Of a stretch of 64,000 nucleotides of DNA, positions 1 through 7,585 are shown in pieces (within the stretch, counting starts at the first letter, position 1; each line of letters opens with the position of its first letter). Position numbers and translations under genes: made by a program. Source of the stretch: Oscillospiraceae bacterium (lineage in GTDB: Bacteria > Bacillota > Clostridia > Oscillospirales > Oscillospiraceae); assembly GCA_910574635.1 (NCBI GenBank), contig CAJTCG010000001.1:62001-126000 (forward strand). Reading direction: 5' to 3'. The notes under the pieces are model-generated. The model had not been told where the DNA came from. It saw only the letters and a list, made by a program, of their open reading frames with translations, and made no database searches.

Positions 1-2
1 GG

Positions 3-143
3 CTGCTGGCCCAGACGGGAAAGCTGGACCTGGTGTGGTTCTGCTTCCCCATCTCGGAGCTGGTGTCCCTGGTACTGAGCATCATCTTCCTCCGCAAGAC
101 CATGCGGTCGGCGGAGGCAAAAATCGCCGCCCTCCAGGGCTGA
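3..143 (+). CDS. MATE family efflux transporter, C-terminal fragment
   Basis: The open frame enters from the left edge and encodes the last 46 residues of a protein, ending at TGA 141-143. It contains one hydrophobic helix (VWFCFPISELVSLVLSIIFL) followed by a basic, Ala-rich tail. A final helix with an F-P-I-x-E pattern before a basic tail is typical of the last segment of MATE (multi-antimicrobial extrusion) transporters, which export drugs or metabolites by Na+ or H+ antiport. Only the tail is visible, so the family call is an inference. tex follows 22 bp downstream and may be co-transcribed. Confidence 0.6.
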   Translation: MLAQTGKLDLVWFCFPISELVSLVLSIIFLRKTMRSAEAKIAALQG

Positions 144-165
144 CGCAGACGTCAAAGGAGGTTAT

Positions 166-2328
166 ATGGAACCCATCATCACCCAGCTGGCCCAGGAGCT
201 GGACCAGAACCCGCAGTATGTCGCCAATGTCGTCCAGCTTCTGGACGAGGGCAACACCATCCCCTTCATCGCCCGCTACCGCAAGGAGCACCACGGAGCC
301 ATGGACGACACCACCCTCCGCAATCTGGAGGAGCGGCTCCAATACCTCCGGGGCCTCCAGGAGCGGCGGGAGGCGGTGAAAAAATCCATCGAGGAGCAGG
401 GCAGGCTCACCGAAGAGCTCGCCCAGGCCATCGACGCCGCCGCCACCCTGGCGGAGGTGGAGGACCTGTACCGCCCCTATAAGCAAAAGCGCCGCACCCG
501 GGCCGCCATGGCCCGGGAGAAGGGCCTCCAGCCCCTGGCGGAGCTCCTCTTCGCCCAGGGGCCGGACTGCCCGGACCCGGCGGAGGAAGCCGCCAGGTAT
601 ATCGACCCCGAAAAGGGCGTGGAGACGGCGGAGGACGCCCTGGCGGGGGCCTCCGACATCGTGGCGGAGCTGCTCAGCGACGACGCGGAGCTGCGCAAGG
701 CCCTCCGGGCGCTGCTGGCGAAAAACGGAACCCTCCGCAGCGAGGCCGCCGTGGAGGAGGACACGGTCTACCGGCTCTATTACAACTTCATCCAGCCCCT
801 TTCCCGGATGCAGGGCCACCAGGTCCTGGCAATCAACCGGGGGGAGAAGGAGGAGAAGCTGAAGGTTTCCGTCCGGCTGGACCGGGAGCTGGCCCTGCGG
901 ACCCTGCGCCGCCGGGTGGTTATGCCGGGAAGCCGGGCCATGGAGTTTGTCAAGGCCGCGGCGGAGGACGCCTATGACCGCCTGATCTTCCCTTCCCTGG
1001 AGCGGGAGGCCCGCTCCGCCCTGACGGAGGAGGCCGGCGAAGGGGCCGTGGGCCAGTTTGCCCTGAATCTAAAGCCCCTTTTGATGCAGCCCCCGGTGAA
1101 GGGCAAGGTGACCATGGGCCTGGACCCGGGCTACCGCATGGGCTGCAAGGTGGCGGTGGTGGACGGCACGGGGAAGGTGCTGGACACCGCCGTGGTGTAC
1201 CCCACCTACAACGAACGCAAGAAAGCCGAGGCCATCGCCCTGCTGTCCCGGCTCATCCAAAAGCACGGCGTGGAGCACATCGCCATCGGCAACGGCACCG
1301 CCAGCCGGGAGACGGAGCAGATGGCCGTGGAGCTCATCCGGCAGGTGGGCGCTACCGGGGCCCAGGTCCGCTACATGATTGTCTCCGAGGCCGGGGCCTC
1401 CGTGTACTCCGCAAGCGAGCTTGCGGCGGCGGAGTTCCCGGAGTACGACGTGAACCTCCGCTCCGCCGTGTCCATCGCCCGGCGGCTCCAGGACCCTCTG
1501 GCGGAGCTGGTGAAAATCGACCCCAAGTCCATCGGCGTGGGGCAGTACCAGCACGACTGCCCGCCCAAGCGGCTGGACGAGGCGCTGAACGGCGTGGTGG
1601 AAGACTGCGTCAACGCCGTGGGGGTGGATGTGAACACCGCCTCCCCCTCCCTTCTCCAGCGGGTCTCCGGCTTGACGGCGGCCACGGCGAAGAACATTGT
1701 GGCCTACCGGGAGGAGAACGGCCCCTTCACCGCCCGGAAGCAGCTCCTAAAGGTCCCCAAGCTGGGCCCCAAGGCCTTCCAGCAGTGCGCGGGCTTCCTC
1801 CGGGTGCCGGAGAGCGCCTCCGTGCTGGACAACACCGCCGTCCACCCGGAGAGTTATCCGGCGGCGGAGAAGCTGCTGGCTCTGACGGGCCATTCCCTGG
1901 CGGACGTGAAGGCGGGGAAGCTCCAAAACCTCCCCGCCCAGGTAGCCGCCTACGGCGAGGAAAAGGCCGCGGAGGACGCGGGGGTAGGCGTGCCCACCCT
2001 GCGGGACGTGGTGGCGGAGCTGATGAAGCCGGGCCGGGACATCCGGGACGATCTGCCAAAGCCGGTGCTGCGGACGGACGTGCTGGAGATGAAGGACTTG
2101 AAGCCCGGCATGATTTTGACGGGGACGGTGCGCAACGTCATCGACTTCGGCGCCTTCGTGGACATCGGCGTCCACCAGGACGGGCTGGTCCACATCTCCC
2201 AGGTGGCGGACCGCCGGGTGAAGCACCCTTCGGAGGTGGTGTCCGTGGGGGACGTGGTAAAGGTGAAGGTGCTGGAGGTGGACGAGAAGAAAAAGCGGAT
2301 CTCCCTTTCCATGAAACAGGCGAAATAA
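166..2328 (+). CDS. tex: Tex family RNA-binding transcription accessory protein
   Basis: The 720-residue product has the full Tex architecture: a helical N-terminal region (about 1-190), a YqgF/RNase H-like domain (about 315-450, starting GLDPGYRMGCKVAVVD), a helix-hairpin-helix region (about 490-550) and a C-terminal S1 RNA-binding domain (about 645-715, GTVRNVIDFGAFVDIGV). Tex proteins are cytoplasmic and bind nucleic acids; they are linked to transcript handling and, in some species, toxin gene expression, but their exact reaction is unsettled. The start has an AGGAGG-type site 5-10 bases upstream. An intrinsic terminator follows directly. Length and domain order are normal, so the call is firm. 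Confidence 0.97.
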   Translation: MEPIITQLAQELDQNPQYVANVVQLLDEGNTIPFIARYRKEHHGAMDDTTLRNLEERLQYLRGLQERREAVKKSIEEQGRLTEELAQAIDAAATLAEVEDLYRPYKQKRRTRAAMAREKGLQPLAELLFAQGPDCPDPAEEAARYIDPEKGVETAEDALAGASDIVAELLSDDAELRKALRALLAKNGTLRSEAAVEEDTVYRLYYNFIQPLSRMQGHQVLAINRGEKEEKLKVSVRLDRELALRTLRRRVVMPGSRAMEFVKAAAEDAYDRLIFPSLEREARSALTEEAGEGAVGQFALNLKPLLMQPPVKGKVTMGLDPGYRMGCKVAVVDGTGKVLDTAVVYPTYNERKKAEAIALLSRLIQKHGVEHIAIGNGTASRETEQMAVELIRQVGATGAQVRYMIVSEAGASVYSASELAAAEFPEYDVNLRSAVSIARRLQDPLAELVKIDPKSIGVGQYQHDCPPKRLDEALNGVVEDCVNAVGVDVNTASPSLLQRVSGLTAATAKNIVAYREENGPFTARKQLLKVPKLGPKAFQQCAGFLRVPESASVLDNTAVHPESYPAAEKLLALTGHSLADVKAGKLQNLPAQVAAYGEEKAAEDAGVGVPTLRDVVAELMKPGRDIRDDLPKPVLRTDVLEMKDLKPGMILTGTVRNVIDFGAFVDIGVHQDGLVHISQVADRRVKHPSEVVSVGDVVKVKVLEVDEKKKRISLSMKQAK

Positions 2329-2329
2329 C

Positions 2330-2357
2330 AAAAAAAGGCCCCTCCGGGCCTTTTTTT
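2330..2357. terminator. Bidirectional intrinsic terminator between tex and the ferredoxin gene
   Basis: A GGCCC-ctcc-GGGCC hairpin is flanked by A7 on the left and T7 on the right. It can end both tex (plus) and the convergent ferredoxin gene (minus). Confidence 0.9.
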
Positions 2358-2363
2358 GCGCGC

Positions 2364-2546
2364 TTATCCCTCCACCCGGATGGCGTTTACCGGGCAGCCG
2401 TTGGCGGCGTCCCGGACCCGGGGGCTCTTCCCCTCCGGCTGGGCGACGACGGTGGAGGCGCTTCCCACAACCCGGAAGACCTCCGGCGCGGCATAAGCGC
2501 ACATGCCGCAGGCGATGCAGCGTTTTTCGTCCACAGTGACGGTCAT
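2364..2546 (-). CDS. Monocluster [4Fe-4S] ferredoxin
   Basis: This 60-residue protein carries CIACGMC near the N terminus and GCPVNAI near the C terminus. In the first motif the fourth position that would be Cys in 2[4Fe-4S] ferredoxins is Ala (CAYAAPEVF), so the four visible ligands fit a single [4Fe-4S] cluster, as in Desulfovibrio/Thermotoga-type ferredoxins. It would carry electrons in the cytoplasm. The ATG at 2546 is chosen because AGGAGG lies 7 bases upstream; longer in-frame starts lack such a site. It is a single-gene unit. The electron-transfer partner is not shown, although a thioredoxin reductase that may be ferredoxin-dependent lies at 9187. Confidence 0.9.
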   Translation of the reverse strand: MTVTVDEKRCIACGMCAYAAPEVFRVVGSASTVVAQPEGKSPRVRDAANGCPVNAIRVEG

Positions 2547-2654
2547 ATGACAGACCTCCTTGCCATGTGCTTTCTCCATCATAACGCCGGCGGGGCGGTT
2601 TGTCCAGCCTGGAAAATCCCGGGGAAACCGTCGGATTTTGTTCACGGATTGTCA

Positions 2655-2683
2655 TTTACTTCCCTCCCGGTTTGTGGTATGAT
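2655..2683 (+). promoter_or_regulatory. Promoter for the SLH phosphodiester glycosidase-like gene
   Basis: TTTACT, a 17-base spacer and TATGAT lie 42 bases before the ATG at 2725. Confidence 0.6.
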
Positions 2684-2724
2684 GGAAGCCGTTCAACGAC
2701 CCTGGACAAGTATGGAGGAACCCT

Positions 2725-5700
2725 ATGAAACGAATTTTTCCCAGAGCGCTTTCCCTGCTGCTGGCCCTCTCCCTGCTGGCGGCCCTGACCGTTTCCCCCG
2801 CCTTGGCCTCCGAGGCCATGGGGGACGACCTCACCGCCACGGATACGCTGCTGAACCGGGAGACCCAGCTCTCCACCAACGTCTTCTGGAGCACCATCAG
2901 CTCCGATTACCGGACGGAGAACCTGATTACATACACCCCCAATGCCAGCGTGACCCCCATCGTCACCTACGGCGGGGCCCTGACGGACCGGAGCTCCGTC
3001 TCCAACACCGCCAAAGCCCTGGAGGAACAGGGCTACCGGGTGGTAGCGGGCATCAACGGGGATTTTTACAACGTGAACAACGGCCTGCCCATCGGCGTCG
3101 TGGTCACCCAGGGGCGGCTCCGCTCCAGCGACGGGGGCTATCACGCCATCGGCTTCCGCGCCGACGGCACCGCCATCCTGGGCAAGCCCGCCATCACCAT
3201 GAGCGTCCGCTACACCGCCCAGGACGGCGCCGGCGAGCCCCTCTATAGCGAGGCGGGAGAGCCGTTGTATGATGAGCTGGGGAACCCCCTCACCAGCGGC
3301 ACGGGCCAGGCAGCGGAGAAAACCCTGTGGCCCGCCGCCCTCAACAAGGCCCGGACGGAGTCCGGCGTGTACCTCTATACCTACGACTTCAACGCCTCCC
3401 ACACCACCGGCGCCACCCAGCCCGGCGTGGACGTGGTCTGCACCATTCAGGAGGGAAACCTGGCCCTGGGCGGAACCACCTTCCTAAAGGTGGAGCGCAT
3501 CGCCGAAACGGAGAAGGAGCCAACGCCCCTGGGGCCCACCCATGTGGTCCTCAGCGCCAACGCAAAGGCCGGGGAGGAAACCCTGAACGCCCTCCGCTCC
3601 ATCCCCGTGGGGACGGTGCTCACGCTGGCCCTTACCCCCGCCGACCCCGGCTGGAACGACGTGCAGTACGCCGCCGGGGCCCTCTACTCCCTGGTGGAGA
3701 ACGGGGCCGCGGCCTCGGGCCTCCCCACCGGGGCGGCCCCCCGGACCGCCGTGGGCCAGCGCTACGACGGCAGCCTCGTCTTCTACACCATCGACGGCCG
3801 GAAGTCCGGCCACTCCATCGGCGCGACGATGGACCAGGTGGCCCGGCGGCTCATCGAGCTGGGCTGCGTCACGGCCCTGGGCCTGGACGGCGGCGGCTCC
3901 ACCACCCTGGCCGTCACGAAGCCCACGGACACCGCGGCGGAGCGGGTCAACCAGCCCTCCGACCGGGTGGAGCGCTCCGTATCCAACCAGATTTTCCTGG
4001 TGGCCTCCAACCAGCCCACGGGGCAGCTGAGCCACTTCTACGTCAGCGCCGACAACGCCTATGTCCTGGCGGGCAGCAGCGCGGAGATCTCCGCCGCCGC
4101 CGTGGACACCAACTTCATCCCCATGAACGAGCGCTATGACCTCACCGCCTCCGCCGGCACCCTGTCGGGGAACATCCTCACCACCCCCCTGGAGGGCGGG
4201 GACATTACCGTCACCGCCCAGGGCGGCGGCGGGCAGGGCTCTACCGTGGTCCATGCCGTCACCGCGCCGGACGGCCTGGCGGTGCGGAACGCCGACAACG
4301 CCATTATCACAGAGCTCAGCGCCTCCCCCGGCACGGCGGTCCAGCTCCACGGCTCCGCCGCATACAAGCACCTGCCCCTGAAGGCGGACCCGGCGGCCTT
4401 CACCTGGGCCCTGGAGGGGGATATCGGAACCATTGACGAAACGGGCCTCTTTACGGCCACGGCCCTGGGGACGGGAAAAATCACCGTCTCCGCCGGGACC
4501 CAGAGCGCCAGCATCGACGTCACCGTCTCCACCCAGCACCTGGAGACCCTGGAGGACTTCGAGGGCGAGACCACCATCTTCCGGGGCTCCGGCGAGGGGG
4601 CAAGCTTCAGCCTGAACCGGGACGGCAATTACGTCCGCTTTGGCAAGGCCTCCGGCAAGCTGGACTATGACCTGACGGCAAACGCCGCCGGAGGGACCGC
4701 CCGCTGGAACGCCACGGCCCAGCCCGCCGTGCTGAACGCGCCCTACACCGGGCTGAACCTCTGGGTGGACAGCAACGGCTCGGGCAACACCCTCTCCCTC
4801 CTCTACGGCACCGGCGAGGAGGAAACTCAGGTCCTGCCCCTGACCACCCTGGACGTCTCCGGCTGGAAGCAGGTGTCCGTCAACGACCTGCCCGCGGGCA
4901 TCACCATCCGGGGCCTGGAAATCAGCGGCACGGGCGCGGGGACCATCTATCTCGACCAGGTGGTGGCCGCCTTCGACGGCACCGTGGACAGCGCCGCTCC
5001 CGTCATTACGGCGGAGCTGGACCCGGAGAACCGGATCATCACCGGCTCCATCACCGACGGAGTGGACGGCATCCTCCCGGCGGAGCGGATCAGCATCTCC
5101 TCCGGCGGCGAGTATGAGCCCGCCACAGGCCGCTTCACGGTAACCCTCCCCGCCGCCGGGGCGGATCAGGGGATCAGCCGCGTCACCATCAAGGCCAAGG
5201 ACTACTCCGGCAACATCGGCCGGGCCTCTGTAGACCTTCCGGCCTCCGGCGGAGAGCGCCGTTTCACCGACACGGCGGAGTACTGGGGCGCGGACTACTG
5301 CGACTTCCTCTATAATCAAGGCATCTCCGGGGGCTATGACGACGGCACCTTCCGTCCCGACGACCTGCTGACCCGGCTGGACTTCTCCGTCATGCTCTAC
5401 AACGCCCTGCGGCTGGACCCGGCGAAGTACGCGGAGGTGGCCCTGCCCTTCGCGGACCTGGAGAAGCTCCCGGAGGGCGCCCTGCCCGCCGTCCGGGCGC
5501 TGTACGCCGAGGGCGTGGTCACCGGCACCCAGGGGAAGGACGGCAAGCTCTACTTCAACCCCGCCGGGAACCTGACCCGGGCCCAGGCGTCGGCCATGAT
5601 CGGCCGGAGCCAGGAGAAGGGCTATGCCCTGGCGGAGCTGACCTTCACCGACGCGGCCCAGATTCCGGGGTATGCCTCCTTCTACATCCGCACCATGGTT

Positions 5701-5799
5701 TCCCAGGGGATTCTCAGCGGCTATGACGACGGCACCTTCCGGCCCCAGGCCAACATCACCCGGGGACAGATGGCGAAGATCCTGTATACCATGCTGTAA
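2725..5799 (+). CDS. Secreted SLH-anchored phosphodiester glycosidase (NAGPA-domain) protein
   Basis: The 1024-residue protein opens with a signal peptide (basic KR, a long Leu/Ala core, then ALASEA). Residues about 75-430 match the phosphodiester glycosidase (NAGPA, DUF2233-like) fold, with the landmarks GINGDFYN near 113 and GLDGGGSTTL near 385. Two Ig-like (BIG2-type) stretches follow at about 440-600, with GTGKITVSAG-like strands, then a carbohydrate-binding-like jelly roll (about 605-755) and a further Ig-like stretch. Three SLH repeats close the protein (about 846-1024, with GYDDGTFRPDD twice), so it should attach to secondary cell wall polymers. NAGPA enzymes remove GlcNAc from phosphodiesters; the bacterial substrate is probably a wall or capsule sugar phosphate, which is inference. 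It is monocistronic. Confidence 0.9.
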   Translation: MKRIFPRALSLLLALSLLAALTVSPALASEAMGDDLTATDTLLNRETQLSTNVFWSTISSDYRTENLITYTPNASVTPIVTYGGALTDRSSVSNTAKALEEQGYRVVAGINGDFYNVNNGLPIGVVVTQGRLRSSDGGYHAIGFRADGTAILGKPAITMSVRYTAQDGAGEPLYSEAGEPLYDELGNPLTSGTGQAAEKTLWPAALNKARTESGVYLYTYDFNASHTTGATQPGVDVVCTIQEGNLALGGTTFLKVERIAETEKEPTPLGPTHVVLSANAKAGEETLNALRSIPVGTVLTLALTPADPGWNDVQYAAGALYSLVENGAAASGLPTGAAPRTAVGQRYDGSLVFYTIDGRKSGHSIGATMDQVARRLIELGCVTALGLDGGGSTTLAVTKPTDTAAERVNQPSDRVERSVSNQIFLVASNQPTGQLSHFYVSADNAYVLAGSSAEISAAAVDTNFIPMNERYDLTASAGTLSGNILTTPLEGGDITVTAQGGGGQGSTVVHAVTAPDGLAVRNADNAIITELSASPGTAVQLHGSAAYKHLPLKADPAAFTWALEGDIGTIDETGLFTATALGTGKITVSAGTQSASIDVTVSTQHLETLEDFEGETTIFRGSGEGASFSLNRDGNYVRFGKASGKLDYDLTANAAGGTARWNATAQPAVLNAPYTGLNLWVDSNGSGNTLSLLYGTGEEETQVLPLTTLDVSGWKQVSVNDLPAGITIRGLEISGTGAGTIYLDQVVAAFDGTVDSAAPVITAELDPENRIITGSITDGVDGILPAERISISSGGEYEPATGRFTVTLPAAGADQGISRVTIKAKDYSGNIGRASVDLPASGGERRFTDTAEYWGADYCDFLYNQGISGGYDDGTFRPDDLLTRLDFSVMLYNALRLDPAKYAEVALPFADLEKLPEGALPAVRALYAEGVVTGTQGKDGKLYFNPAGNLTRAQASAMIGRSQEKGYALAELTFTDAAQIPGYASFYIRTMVSQGILSGYDDGTFRPQANITRGQMAKILYTML

Positions 5800-5813
5800 G
5801 CAAAGAAATAAGC

Positions 5814-5847
5814 AAGGTCCGGCAACATGCCGGGCCTTGCTTTTTGT
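5814..5847 (+). terminator. Intrinsic terminator after the SLH glycosidase gene
   Basis: The inverted repeat AAGCAAGGTCCGGCA/TGCCGGGCCTTGCTT is followed by a T run. The same T-rich bases form the -35 region of the next promoter. Confidence 0.85.
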
Positions 5848-5865
5848 CAAACCCTGTGATATTCT
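5837..5865 (+). promoter_or_regulatory. Sense promoter of small-peptide locus 1
   Basis: TTGCTT, 17 bases, TATTCT, with an extended -10 (TGa). The predicted start, near 5871, falls on the left arm of a 20-nt inverted repeat. Confidence 0.65.
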
Positions 5866-5937
5866 GGGAACAAGGATGTCGCAGCAATTAGGTTCAAAGG
5901 GCGGCTGGCCGATTCCTCCGAAAGGAGGTGAGGCTAT

Positions 5938-6015
5938 ATGCGGATTACGCTACATATCGGAGCCTTTACGGTAACGATCATCGTAAAACGCAGAAACCGC
6001 CACCCGGCACGGTGA
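5938..6015 (+). CDS. 25-residue cationic peptide, candidate type I toxin (locus 1)
   Basis: The ATG at 5938 follows a very strong site (AAAGGAGGTGAGG). The 25-residue peptide has a short beta-type hydrophobic stretch (HIGAFTVTIIV) and then a strongly basic tail (KRRNRHPAR). The stop codon lies inside the stem of an intrinsic terminator (5991-6025). A second consensus promoter faces it from the right, so an antisense RNA would overlap the 3' end of the mRNA, as in TxpA/RatA-like type I toxin-antitoxin loci. I do not recognise the peptide family and toxicity is inference. The shared architecture with loci at 18173 and 49240 is the main support. No longer reading frame covers this 310-bp gap. 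Confidence 0.6.
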   Translation: MRITLHIGAFTVTIIVKRRNRHPAR

Positions 6016-6025
6016 CGGTTTCTTT
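5991..6025 (+). terminator. Terminator overlapping the stop codon of peptide locus 1
   Basis: GAAACCG-CCACC pairs with GGTG-ACGGTTTC around a short loop, followed by TTTT. The TGA at 6013-6015 is inside the 3' half of the stem. Confidence 0.75.
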
Positions 6026-6076
6026 TGTGAAACACTAACCAACAAGGGCCAGCCGCAATTGCTGCGGCATCCTTGT
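5991..6076 (-). ncRNA. Candidate antisense RNA of peptide locus 1
   Basis: Transcription from the minus-strand promoter at 6083-6111 would start near 6076 and reach the shared hairpin at 5991-6025. It is therefore complementary to the 3' end of the toxin-like mRNA. Its 5' end repeats the 5' end of that mRNA. The ends are predicted. Confidence 0.5.
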
Positions 6077-6082
6077 ATCCTC

Positions 6083-6111
6083 ATGATAGCAGACTTCCGC
6101 CGCCCTGTCAA
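6083..6111 (-). promoter_or_regulatory. Antisense promoter of small-peptide locus 1
   Basis: On the minus strand: TTGACA (6106-6111), 17 bases, TATCAT (6083-6088), with extended -10 TGC. It sits directly after the recR stop codon. Confidence 0.75.
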
Positions 6112-6112
6112 G

Positions 6113-6712
6113 TCAGATCTCCCGCCGCCCCTCCAGGGCACGGGTCAGCGTCGCCTCGTCGGCGAACTCCAAATGCCCCCCCACGGGGATGCCGTAGGCC
6201 AGCCGCGTCACCCGGACGCCGAAGGGCTTTAAGAGCCGGGCGATGTACATGGCGGTGGCCTCCCCCTCGGTGTCGGGGTTGGTGGCCATGATGACCTCCT
6301 GGATTTCCCCCTTGGAAACCCGCTCCAAAAGGGGCTTAATGGCCAAATCGTCGGGCCCCACCCGGTTCATGGGGGAGATGACCCCGTGAAGGACGTGGTA
6401 GTGGCCGTTATACTCCCGGCTGCGCTCGATGGCGGCCACGTCCCGGGGGTCCGCCACCACGCAGACGGTAGATCCTTCCCGCTTGGGGGAGGCGCAGATG
6501 GGGCACAGGCCGCCGCTGGTGAAATTCTGGCACACGGGACAGCAGGTGATGCTGCGCTTGGCGTCCACGATGGCGTCGGCGAAGGACTGCGCCTCGGCCT
6601 CCGGGAGGCCCAGGACGAAGAAGGCAAGCCGCTGGGCGGACTTGCCGCCGATGCCCGGGAGGCGGGCGAACTGCTCTACGAGCTTTTCAAGGGGAGGGGG
6701 GAAGTATTCCAT
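6113..6712 (-). CDS. recR: Recombination mediator RecR
   Basis: The 199-residue product starts with the helix-hairpin-helix segment (LARLPGIGGKSAQRLAF-like, residues about 11-30). The four-Cys zinc motif follows (CCPVCQNFTSGGLCPIC, about 56-72), then the Toprim domain (about 79-175, EVIMATNPDTEGEATA) and a C-terminal Walker-B-like region (GIPVGGHLEFAD). RecR works with RecO/RecF to load RecA at gapped DNA. The start is set by AAGGAG upstream of ATG 6712. In many Firmicutes recR follows dnaX and a YbaB gene; here it stands alone, directly downstream of repeat copy 1, so its transcript either passes through that repeat or begins inside it. Confidence 0.97.
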   Translation of the reverse strand: MEYFPPPLEKLVEQFARLPGIGGKSAQRLAFFVLGLPEAEAQSFADAIVDAKRSITCCPVCQNFTSGGLCPICASPKREGSTVCVVADPRDVAAIERSREYNGHYHVLHGVISPMNRVGPDDLAIKPLLERVSKGEIQEVIMATNPDTEGEATAMYIARLLKPFGVRVTRLAYGIPVGGHLEFADEATLTRALEGRREI

Positions 6713-6734
6713 AGGGGGCTCCTTTGTCTTCCCC

Positions 6735-7030
6735 CTGCCAGGGGGAGGGTTTTTTCCGGCCCTTCGGGCGGGGAGGATTGGATACCAGCGATGGCTGGTT
6801 CATTGCACCCCCCATTTTCTCTTTTTCTTGCCAGAAGAAAAAGAGAAAACGGGCCGTGCACGGTCCAAAAGAGAAAAAGAAGTATCGCCCCTGCGGGGGG
6901 ACGAAGGACGGGGGACGCGCAAGGCGTGCCTCCGGTTTTTACGAATGTCTCCAGCCCGCGGCGTAGCTTTAGCGGGAGTTTTGGTGATTGTCGAAAGGCC
7001 TGTCCTTCTCTTTCCGCTGCCGCTGATGCT
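6735..7030 (-). repeat. Triplex-type interspersed repeat, copy 1
   Basis: Strand is given with the pyrimidine third arm first. On the plus strand the arms are TTTTCTCTTTTTCTT (6815-6829), AAGAAAAAGAGAAAA (6835-6849) and AAAAGAGAAAAAGAA (6867-6881). The first two form a 15-bp hairpin with loop GCCAG. The third is the exact mirror image of the second and is joined to it by C plus GGGCCGTGCACGGTCC, itself a hairpin. Flanking parts include a CCAGC/GCTGG hairpin and a GCCCTTCGGGC hairpin. It ends about 20 bases before the recR start. Open frames crossing it on both strands are not taken as genes. Confidence 0.9.
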
Positions 7031-7325
7031 CCGATAAACGAACCCGTAGGGGCCGCCGCCCTCGGCGGCCCGTTCCCCCGGAACCTCCATGCTGCCCATG
7101 GCCCATTCCTTCCGGGCCCACCCTTCTCCCGGTAGACCATTTCCATAATGGGACCATTCCGGTAGACCAGAAAACCCTCTTTGTGGGGCCTGACCCCCTG
7201 GTCAGGCCATTCCCCCAGGAATTGCCCTTCTCCCGGTAGGCCATTCCTTCCGGGATTGCCTTCCTACCGATAGACCACCCTGTAGGGGCGGACCTATGTG
7301 TCCGCCCGCTCCCGCAACCACCCTT
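7031..7325. repeat. Mosaic of short hairpin repeats next to repeat copy 1
   Basis: No gene is seen in these 295 bases. They hold shared blocks: a GGCCGCC/GGCGGCC hairpin near 7055 and a CATGCTGCCCATGG segment, both also present next to copy 4 (21670-21800); GGCCTGACCCCCTGGTCAGGCC-type pairing at 7185-7207, also next to copy 5 (42825-42850); several CCGGTAGACCATT-like units; and a GGGGCGGAC/GTCCGCCC hairpin at 7285-7308. Confidence 0.6.
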
Positions 7326-7553
7326 CTACTGGTGTTCCTCCTCCAAGGGCAGCGGAACAAGGCCTACCAGCTGGTCCAGGGTTACACCATAAAACCCGGC
7401 AAGCTTCACCAAAACCGGGGCCGTAGGGTCCCGGAGATTTTTTTCATATCTCTGGTAGGTCATGGCCGACATCTCTAGCGCCCTTGCTACCGCCTCACGG
7501 GAAAGCTTTCTCTGCTTCCGCAGGGCAAACAAATTCCGGGACAAACCTTCCAT
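7326..7553 (-). CDS. Small XRE-family HTH regulator
   Basis: This 75-residue protein is almost entirely one Cro/CI-type helix-turn-helix domain: LRKQRKLSREAVARAL for helices 1-2, MSAMTYQRYEKN for the recognition region, then LVKLAGFYGVTLDQLVG. It would bind an operator as a dimer. It is about 60% identical by eye to the XRE protein encoded immediately upstream (7586-7810), so the two are tandem paralogues on the same strand and probably one transcript. Its target is unknown. The neighbouring operator over the DUF6809 promoter (7823-7840) is the nearest candidate. Confidence 0.85.
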   Translation of the reverse strand: MEGLSRNLFALRKQRKLSREAVARALEMSAMTYQRYEKNLRDPTAPVLVKLAGFYGVTLDQLVGLVPLPLEEEHQ

Positions 7554-7585
7554 AATGCCTCCTCAAAGCCTCAGAGGCTAAAATT

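Larger units (their letters stand above)
5870..6076. repeat. Inverted repeat bounding small-peptide locus 1
   Basis: The left arm is 5870-5889 and the right arm 6057-6076. They are complementary at 19 of 20 positions, and the odd pair is G-U compatible in RNA. Each arm starts at the predicted transcription start of one of two facing promoters. A second shared block, GGCTGGCC, follows inside each arm. Confidence 0.9.

Noticed and set aside
3484-5850. A 788-codon open frame antisense to the SLH glycosidase gene
   Set aside because: Same GC effect; the product is Gly/Val/Arg-rich with no domain pattern, and the sense frame has a signal peptide and SLH repeats.
6719-7146. Several overlapping 80-250 codon frames on both strands across repeat copy 1, and the same at copies 2-5
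   Set aside because: They translate the same repeat in all frames (for example the KKKRKR and RRKREN stretches), lack consistent starts and ribosome sites, and the conserved feature is the nucleotide palindrome rather than any one frame.
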